Below are positions 1-4,329 of a DNA stretch of 5,247 bases, in pieces; within the stretch, counting starts at the first letter, position 1; each line of letters starts with the position of its first letter. The notes under the pieces were generated by a model. The model was given only the letters and a program-made list of their open reading frames with translations, did no database searches and had not been told where the DNA came from. Location: the NCBI GenBank assembly GCA_030629485.1, contig DAOVOW010000175.1, positions 1 to 5,247 on the forward strand. Reading direction: 5' to 3'. The DNA comes from a bacterium (GTDB lineage: Bacteria; Zixibacteria; MSB-5A5; GN15; FEB-12). The translations under genes were made by a program, and so were the position numbers.

Positions 1-14
1 ACCACAGCAATGAC

Positions 15-35
15 AAACAGGCTCGCCTGTTTCTT
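15..35 (+). terminator. Rho-independent terminator of a gene upstream of the window
   Basis: A perfect 8-bp inverted repeat, AAACAGGC at 15-22 and GCCTGTTT at 25-32, is separated by two bases, so in practice it folds as a stem closed by a cTCg tetraloop. The right arm runs directly into TTTCTTC, giving a short U-rich tail on the plus strand. On the minus strand the tail (TTTGTCATTG) is much weaker, so a plus-strand transcript ending here is the better reading. The gene it would serve lies left of the window and is not visible. Confidence 0.65.
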
Positions 36-75
36 CGCGCTGCGCGCTCCTCCGGTCACCTAGGTCCGCAGAACC

Positions 76-116
76 TCATCCTGAGCGACCACCCGTCAGT
101 CTGAGCGGAGGCGAAG
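76..116. repeat. CTGAGCG direct repeat, likely part of a dispersed intergenic repeat
   Basis: The heptamer CTGAGCG occurs at 81-87 and 101-107, each copy preceded by a similar pentamer (TCATC, TCAGT), which gives a 20-bp period. The second copy continues as GAGGCGAAGG. From memory, strings of the type 'TCATTCTGAGCG...GCGAAGG' are common as short dispersed noncoding repeats between genes in many environmental bacteria. I cannot confirm copy number from one window. No coding frame here looks protein-like. The block sits directly left of the palindrome at 136-225 and may belong to the same element. Confidence 0.35.
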
Positions 117-135
117 GGGCAGGCGCTCTTTCTTT

Positions 136-225
136 GGTACCCCACCTAAAGCGTAGCGACAGGTGGGATCCCCAAGTGCGAAGATGAACTATCCCACCCG
201 ACGCCGGCGGTCTGGGTGGGGTACC
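136..225. repeat. REPIN/MITE-like palindromic double hairpin
   Basis: Four related arms alternate in orientation: GGTACCCCACCT (136-147), AGGTGGGATCC (161-171), ATCCCACCC (191-199) and GGGTGGGGTACC (214-225). Adjacent arms form two hairpins: 141-147 with 161-167 (7 bp, loop of 13), and 190-199 with 214-223 (10 bp including one G-U, loop of about 14). Alternatively the outer arms pair perfectly over 11 bp (136-146 with 215-225), with the inner arms paired inside (162-169 with 191-198, 8 bp). A pair of mirror-image hairpins is the layout of REP doublets (REPINs) and of small MITEs. Neither hairpin is followed by a T-tract, so an ordinary terminator is unlikely. Mobility is inferred; no transposase or target duplication is seen here. 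Confidence 0.55.
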
Positions 226-241
226 GGTCGGCACGTGAGAG

Positions 242-646
242 TTAGAGAGTCTCGAAATAGCGAGTTTTATACCAGTCAACCAAATGGCAGTAATCGTCCG
301 CAACCGCTTCACGAACAGGGTAAGTGGGACCATCCTTTTCCCACCCGTCGCGAGTGCCGTCGGCTGCCTTATACAAACGGAATTGTCCATTACGGGATGG
401 CGTGTGACCATCGGCCGTCTTGAAGAGGTAGCGTTTCCGGCTTCCTCCGCTTCTCGGGTAAGCCTTGTTTGCTTGTCGGTCTTCCCAGTTGACAAGGTGT
501 TTCTCAATCATTATAGGCCTAATCGTGGCATCAAAGAGCTTTGATACCAGCGCTACGATTTCGCTGCGACTAACTGTTTTCGACGGACCTGTTATGGGGT
601 GGATCATGCTTGCCACCGCGACCCAAATCATATCCATCTTTGTCAT
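242..646 (-). CDS. Hypothetical protein, possible small winged-helix domain
   Basis: I do not recognise this protein with certainty. From the ATG at 644-646 it is 134 residues, beginning MTKMDMIWVAVASMI. The layout suggests a winged helix: a hydrophobic first helix (MIWVAVASMI), a second (SRSEIVALVSKLF), a third basic helix (RPIMIEKHLVNWEDRQ), then a Gly/Arg-rich turn and two likely beta strands (RYLFKTADG, GQFRLYKAADG) as the wing. The C-terminal end is rich in aromatics (HLVDWYKTRYF). No signal peptide or membrane segment is seen. The start is uncertain: the frame is open to a TTG at 788-790, with a GTG at 710-712 and another ATG at 659-661. I prefer 646 because GGAG (656-659) lies 9 nt upstream and the folded part starts there. 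The gene is transcribed away from the rplU operon and is flanked on its 3' side by repeats, which would fit an accessory gene. DNA binding is inference only. Confidence 0.55.
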   Translation of the reverse strand: MTKMDMIWVAVASMIHPITGPSKTVSRSEIVALVSKLFDATIRPIMIEKHLVNWEDRQANKAYPRSGGSRKRYLFKTADGHTPSRNGQFRLYKAADGTRDGWEKDGPTYPVREAVADDYCHLVDWYKTRYFETL

Positions 647-858
647 GTCCCGAAGCTCCATGCCAATCTCTGTGCCTTTCTGAGGTGCTCCTTGGGCTCC
701 TTGTTTGTTCACTATTGATATTATCGTCCCCCTCCTGTAAACCTTTGGTTGAACATTACTTTCTTGGCTGGGCAACTCAGAACTACTCAATCAGATTCTG
801 TTTTCAGTAAACTCCTCAATGGAACCCAGCCAACCTTCGATAGTTTAAGGCTTTGGAA

Positions 859-898
859 AAGGCTGAACAGCAAATTACAACCGAGGCAGTTTAGCCTT
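859..898 (+). other. Intergenic stem-loop upstream of rplU
   Basis: AAGGCTGAAC (859-868) pairs with GTTTAGCCTT (889-898) over 10 bp including one G-U. After one mismatch the stem extends by two more pairs (870-871 with 886-887). No T-tract follows on the plus strand, so it does not look like a terminator. Its right arm overlaps the candidate -35 box at 897-902, so it could act at the DNA level, or as leader RNA if transcription starts further upstream. Ribosomal protein operons are often controlled by leader structures bound by their own product. Whether this is such a site is unknown, and I see no match to a known L21 leader. Confidence 0.3.
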
Positions 899-924
899 GA
901 CTTGCTGCGCTTTTGTGTTACTTT
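897..924 (+). promoter_or_regulatory. Candidate promoter of the rplU-bamA-skp-lpxD operon
   Basis: TTGACT (897-902) matches the -35 consensus at five of six bases. It is followed after 16 nt by TACTTT (919-924), a poor -10 box with three of six matches. Transcription would start near 931, leaving a leader of roughly 40 nt before the rplU ATG. A second AT-rich block, TTAAAT at 932-937, is too far from this -35 box to pair with it. This is the best sigma-70-like candidate in the gap, but the weak -10 keeps it tentative, and the promoter consensus of this lineage is unknown. Confidence 0.3.
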
Positions 925-964
925 GCATGGCTTAAATTGAAGCTGGTTAACAACTTCTACTATT

Positions 965-969
965 GGAGG
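965..969 (+). promoter_or_regulatory. Ribosome binding site of rplU
   Basis: GGAGG lies 4 nt before the ATG at 974 and only 1 nt before the in-frame TTG at 971. The spacing, together with the conserved MYAVFQ start of L21 proteins, decides for the ATG. Confidence 0.7.
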
Positions 970-973
970 ATTG

Positions 974-1294
974 ATGTACGCCGTATTTCAGATTGGCGGC
1001 TTTCAATACACGGCCGAAGAAGGCGTCACCGTCCAGGTGCCGCTCATGAAAATCGACGATGGCGCGAAGTTCGATATCGATGAAGTGATGCTGATATCCG
1101 ACGGCGACAACTCGCAGGTGGGGCAACCGTTCGTTGAGAATGCCAAGATCGAAGCCGAGGTTGTCGGTCACGGTAAAGCCGACAAGGTGATCGTTTACAA
1201 GTACAAGAAACGCACCAAGTACCGCCGCACCCAGGGCCATCGCCAGGACTACAGCGAGATCAAGATCAACAAGATCGTCGCACCCTCGGCGTAA
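974..1294 (+). CDS. rplU: 50S ribosomal protein L21
   Basis: The 106-residue product is a structural protein of the large ribosomal subunit that binds 23S rRNA. It opens with MYAVFQIGGFQYTAEEG, close to the start of E. coli L21 (MYAVFQSGGKQHRVSEG). It contains the conserved PFVENAKIEAEVVGHGK segment and ends with the basic family signature (KKRTKYRRTQGHRQDYSEIK), whose GHRQ core is diagnostic. Length is normal for the family (about 100 residues). The ATG at 974 is chosen over the TTG at 971 from the ribosome binding site and the family N-terminus. It is the first gene of a packed operon; the bamA start follows 15 nt after its TAA stop. In most bacteria rplU is followed by rpmA (L27). Here rpmA is absent and outer-membrane biogenesis genes follow instead. 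Identification is secure. Confidence 0.97.
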   Translation: MYAVFQIGGFQYTAEEGVTVQVPLMKIDDGAKFDIDEVMLISDGDNSQVGQPFVENAKIEAEVVGHGKADKVIVYKYKKRTKYRRTQGHRQDYSEIKINKIVAPSA

Positions 1295-1299
1295 CCAAT

Positions 1300-1304
1300 A
1301 GAGG
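1300..1304 (+). promoter_or_regulatory. Ribosome binding site supporting a TTG start of bamA
   Basis: AGAGG at 1300-1304 lies 5 nt before the TTG at 1310. Together with the basic n-region of the signal peptide (MKARAR) encoded right behind it, this supports TTG as the real start. No ATG occurs in frame before the mature protein begins. Confidence 0.6.
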
Positions 1305-1309
1305 TATTC

Positions 1310-3766
1310 TTGAAGGCGAGAGCACGGACAGCTCTGCTTCTGGTGGTGACCCTGTCGATCCTGGCCGGGTCGACAGCAGCCCAACAGTACACGGTGGTCG
1401 ACATCGAGGTAGTCGGCAATCGTGCCGCCAGCAAGTCGCTCATCCTGGGGGTCTCATCGCTTGAGAAAGGGGAAACGCTGATCGCCTCCGAGGTCAGTGA
1501 GACTATTCGCCGTTTGTATGGCTTGGGTATCTTCTCCGACGTTCGCGTCGACGCTGAACCGGTCACCGGCGGGCTGAAACTGTATATCGTTGTCAAGGAA
1601 CTTCCCAAACTGACCGGCATCGAATTCGAGGGGAACAAGAAGGTCAAGACCAAGGACCTCAAGGAGGAACTGATTGGTATCGGCGTCGGCGGCTATATCT
1701 CGCCCTATCTCATTAGGGACAAGAAAAACCAGATTGCCGAACTGTACGCCGAGAGGGGATACTTCCAGGCCGAGATCACGCACGAGTTGAAATACAACGA
1801 AGACTCCACCGAAGCTTCGTTGACCTACAAAGTGGATGAGAAGTCCAAGGTCAAGGTGGAGAAAGTTGTCCTGACCGGCAACGTCCGGGTCAAAGCGAAA
1901 GACATCATCAAGAAAATGCGCAACCGCAGCCGCGGTTTCCTGAGAACCTCCGACTTTGCTCAGGACAAGTACGAAGAGGATATGACCAAGATCATCGATG
2001 AATACTACAAGAAGGGTTTCATCGATGCCTACCTGGTATCCGACTCCATCGCTATCGACACCTCGCGCAACCGTATGACGATCTTCCTTGAAGTGTACGA
2101 GGGGCCGCGCTATTACTTCGGACAAGTTGATTTCAAGGGGAACGAGGTCCTGAAGACACCCTTGTTGAAACGGAGGATGAAGTTCAAGGAGGGCCAGGTT
2201 TTCGATCTTGAGAAGTACGACAGGTCAATCGAAGAGTTGTATACCATCTACTACGAGATCGGACATCTTCACATGCGCCTGGCTGATTTGCGCACGACCC
2301 GGGAAGATTCCGTTGTTGACGTCATGTACGACATCGCCGAGGGGTTGCCGTCGCATATCAACATGATCAAGATAGTCGGCAACTACAAGACCAAAGAACA
2401 CGTCATTCGCCGCGAGATCAAGGTTTACCCCGGCGAGGTGTTCAATCAGTCTATGTTGATCCGGTCGATTCGCGATGTCATGGCGTTGAATTTCTTTGAG
2501 AAAGTAATCCCCACACCGTTGGCTTTGCCCAACGGCGATGTCGATATCGAGTTCGATATCACCGAGAAACGTACCGGCGAGATCATGGCCGGCGCCGGAT
2601 ACAATAGTCAGGACAAGCTGGTCGGCAATGTGGGGTTGGGCATACCGAATTTTCGCGGCAACGGTCAGAATGTCTCACTCAATATCGAGTTCGGCCGCCG
2701 CCGCAACTCGTTTTCGATGTCGTTTACGGAACCCTGGATGTTTGGTCGACCAACGCTTTTTGGCGCCAGCATCTTCACGGTTAATCGCCGCTGGTTCGAT
2801 GATTACACTGAGGGTCGCCGGGGTGGTTCGATCCGGGTCGGACGACGTCTGCGCTGGCCGGACAACTACTTTCGTATCTATACTTCGTACCTGCTCGAGC
2901 GCAACCGTTTCTTTGACTTTGATGAAGCCTTCGAGGCTCGCAACTCGTACAAGGCATCATATTTCTACCGTAGCCCCATTCAGGATGTTCTGTTGAAGCA
3001 GGAGTACTACGGCCCGTATCCCGGAGCCGTGACCGCGTACAACGAAGAGTGGCGCTCGGCGTCGCGCCTGGCGGTGAATATCACGCGCGACTCACGCGAC
3101 ATGCCGCAGTTTGCCACTTCCGGTTCGAGAATTTCTTACACCTTCGAAAACACCGGCGGTCTTCTCGGTGGTTTCTGGCACTACCAGAAACATTCGCTCG
3201 AGGTGGCCAAGTTCTTCCCGCTGTTTTGGGGTTTGTCGCTGGCCACGAAGGTCGAGTACGGGGTGGTCACATCCCCCTCCGGTGATGATCACATCCTGCT
3301 CACCGATCGCTTCACTCCCGGCGGGACGGATTTCGACGGTATCGTACGCGGTTACGACGGCGGTGATCTGACTCCGGACTCGCTGGTGACGCAGTCGGAT
3401 ACGTCCTTCTTCTACAATGACCCGACTGCCATCCTCGGTATCGATCCACCCGATGACACCAGTTTTACCAGTTTCCGAACGCGGGTACGCGGCAAATACA
3501 TGATCGTGGCTAATATGGAAATCCAAATCCCATTGGTGCAGCAGCAGATCTACGGTCTCATTTTCTTCGATGCCGGCAACTCCTGGTTGCACCGTCGCGA
3601 TATCAAGCCGATTACCGGCCTGTATCGCGGGGTGGGGTTAGGATTCAGGATCACCGTGCCCGGTTTGGGGACGCTGGGGTTTGATTTCGGGTACGCTTTG
3701 GATGACTTCCAGGGTGAAGGGCGCGGCTGGAAACCACATTTCCAGTATGGCTCTACTTTCAGATGA
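1310..3766 (+). CDS. bamA: Outer membrane protein assembly factor BamA (Omp85)
   Basis: This 818-residue protein is the outer-membrane insertase that folds beta-barrel proteins into the membrane. A signal peptide covers residues 1-24 (basic MKARAR, hydrophobic core, likely cut after STAA). Five POTRA domains follow at about 26-98, 99-178, 181-265, 268-346 and 349-419. Each shows the GN turn or a variant of it (VVGN, FEGN, LTGN, FKGN, IVGN) and the late 'GYF/GFID/NFFEKV' type segment. The 16-strand barrel spans about 424-818, starting GEIMAGAGYNSQDKLVGN. The loop-6 lock motif VRGY is at 679-682, followed by a long acidic extracellular loop (683-730). E. coli BamA has 810 residues, so the length is normal. 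The start is TTG, chosen from the AGAGG and the signal peptide. The protein ends FQYGSTFR, so the aromatic residue usual at the C-terminus is penultimate. The gene sits between rplU and skp, and its usual partner Skp follows after 29 nt. Identification is secure. Confidence 0.96.
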   Translation: MKARARTALLLVVTLSILAGSTAAQQYTVVDIEVVGNRAASKSLILGVSSLEKGETLIASEVSETIRRLYGLGIFSDVRVDAEPVTGGLKLYIVVKELPKLTGIEFEGNKKVKTKDLKEELIGIGVGGYISPYLIRDKKNQIAELYAERGYFQAEITHELKYNEDSTEASLTYKVDEKSKVKVEKVVLTGNVRVKAKDIIKKMRNRSRGFLRTSDFAQDKYEEDMTKIIDEYYKKGFIDAYLVSDSIAIDTSRNRMTIFLEVYEGPRYYFGQVDFKGNEVLKTPLLKRRMKFKEGQVFDLEKYDRSIEELYTIYYEIGHLHMRLADLRTTREDSVVDVMYDIAEGLPSHINMIKIVGNYKTKEHVIRREIKVYPGEVFNQSMLIRSIRDVMALNFFEKVIPTPLALPNGDVDIEFDITEKRTGEIMAGAGYNSQDKLVGNVGLGIPNFRGNGQNVSLNIEFGRRRNSFSMSFTEPWMFGRPTLFGASIFTVNRRWFDDYTEGRRGGSIRVGRRLRWPDNYFRIYTSYLLERNRFFDFDEAFEARNSYKASYFYRSPIQDVLLKQEYYGPYPGAVTAYNEEWRSASRLAVNITRDSRDMPQFATSGSRISYTFENTGGLLGGFWHYQKHSLEVAKFFPLFWGLSLATKVEYGVVTSPSGDDHILLTDRFTPGGTDFDGIVRGYDGGDLTPDSLVTQSDTSFFYNDPTAILGIDPPDDTSFTSFRTRVRGKYMIVANMEIQIPLVQQQIYGLIFFDAGNSWLHRRDIKPITGLYRGVGLGFRITVPGLGTLGFDFGYALDDFQGEGRGWKPHFQYGSTFR

Positions 3767-3784
3767 CAACAAATCAAAGTATAC

Positions 3785-3789
3785 AGGAG
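3785..3789 (+). promoter_or_regulatory. Ribosome binding site of skp
   Basis: AGGAG lies 6 nt before the ATG at 3796. The alternative in-frame ATG at 3763 overlaps the bamA stop as ATGA but would put 11 extra polar residues before the signal peptide, so 3796 is preferred. Confidence 0.7.
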
Positions 3790-3795
3790 ACAGGT

Positions 3796-4329
3796 ATGTT
3801 CAGAATCAGTCATTTGCTAACGGCCCTGGTGGCTGTTCTTGTGGTCGCATTTTGCCTGGCGCCGGCGGTTTCGGCGCAGGGAACGAAAATTGGGTTTGTC
3901 AAGGAGGATCGATTACAGCAGGAATACAAGGGTTGGCAACGCGCCCAGGAAGAATGGGAAACGGAGTCCAAAGCCTGGGAGGACGAAGCAGTCACCATGC
4001 AGCAGGAACTCCAGGAACTCACAGAGGAGTATGAGAAGCAGAAGCTGATTCTTTCTGAGGAGAAGAAACGCGAACGCGAGGCAGCAATCAATGCCAAGAG
4101 AGAAGCGCTGGACGCCTACACTCGCACGGTGTTCGGTCCCGGCGGTACGGCCGAACGCAAACAGTCGCAACTCTTGCAGCCGATTCTGGAGAATATCCAG
4201 CAGGCCATTGAGGAAGTTGCTATCGAGGGCAACTACGATGTCATCTTCACCCTTCAGAGCATTGCCTACATAAAGGACTCCTACGACGTTACCGACGAGG
4301 TTTTGAAGCGTCTTGAAGAAATCGACTGA
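3796..4329 (+). CDS. skp: Periplasmic chaperone of the Skp/OmpH family
   Basis: The 177-residue product is a periplasmic holdase that keeps unfolded outer-membrane proteins soluble on their way to BamA. In the family it works as a trimer with coiled-coil tentacles. Residues 1-27 are a signal peptide (MFRISHLL, then a hydrophobic stretch, cut after VSA). The mature protein starts with the family-typical strand QGTKIGFVKEDRL. Residues about 43-110 form a long, highly charged helix rich in Glu, Lys and Gln, as expected for the tentacle. The C-terminal body includes NYDVIFTLQSIAYIKDSYDVTDEVLKRL, matching the conserved end of OmpH proteins ('...D.T..VL..L'). The length is close to E. coli Skp (161). 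A Cys at residue 20 lies in the signal peptide but does not make a good lipobox. The gene ends in tandem in-frame stops (TGA TAA) and overlaps the likely lpxD start by 17 nt. The bamA-skp-lpxD order is the classical one. Confidence 0.92.
   Translation: MFRISHLLTALVAVLVVAFCLAPAVSAQGTKIGFVKEDRLQQEYKGWQRAQEEWETESKAWEDEAVTMQQELQELTEEYEKQKLILSEEKKREREAAINAKREALDAYTRTVFGPGGTAERKQSQLLQPILENIQQAIEEVAIEGNYDVIFTLQSIAYIKDSYDVTDEVLKRLEEID

Larger units (their letters stand above)
647..964. other. Leader and intergenic region between divergent genes
   Basis: No separate gene is supported here. Positions 647-790 are in the open frame of the minus-strand gene and may be its true N-terminus or its leader. 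On the minus strand a strong AGGAGG, followed by GGG, lies at 728-736, but no ATG, GTG or TTG falls at normal spacing behind it. From about 791 to 964 the base composition is visibly more AT-rich than in the flanking genes, with stops in all frames. This part holds a stem-loop (859-898) and a candidate rplU promoter (897-924). AAGGCT occurs twice (847-852, 859-864), and its complement AGCCTT occurs at 893-898. Confidence 0.5.

Noticed and set aside
76..507. Minus-strand frame of 143 codons over the repeats and the unknown gene
   Set aside because: It overlaps the better-looking unknown gene in another frame, its C-terminal half is the translation of the palindromic repeat (Pro/Gly/Arg-rich), and it shows no fold-like pattern.
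911..925. Bacteroidetes-type -7 box (TAnnTTTG) near TTACTTTG
   Set aside because: The motif is one base out of register with the consensus, and no matching TTTG -33 box lies at the expected distance.
284..940. Several plus-strand frames of 63-86 codons opposite the unknown gene and in the gap
   Set aside because: Short, overlapping each other, no ribosome binding sites and no recognisable domains; they mirror the minus-strand gene or AT-rich noncoding sequence.
1454..2125. Long minus-strand frame (223 codons) inside bamA
   Set aside because: Exact antisense of the POTRA region of a certain gene. Such frames arise from codon bias of the real strand, and it has no independent support.
2538..2996. 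Plus-strand frame (152 codons) inside the bamA barrel region
   Set aside because: Fully contained in bamA in another frame, with low-complexity Ser/Arg/Ala composition.
3763..3795. Longer skp start at the ATGA overlap with bamA
   Set aside because: It would add 11 polar residues before a good signal peptide, while AGGAG is ideally placed for the ATG at 3796.
3841..3870. Skp as a lipoprotein, using Cys20 in the signal peptide
   Set aside because: The residues before the Cys (VAF) do not fit a lipobox, and a standard cleavage site (VSA then Q) follows seven residues later.
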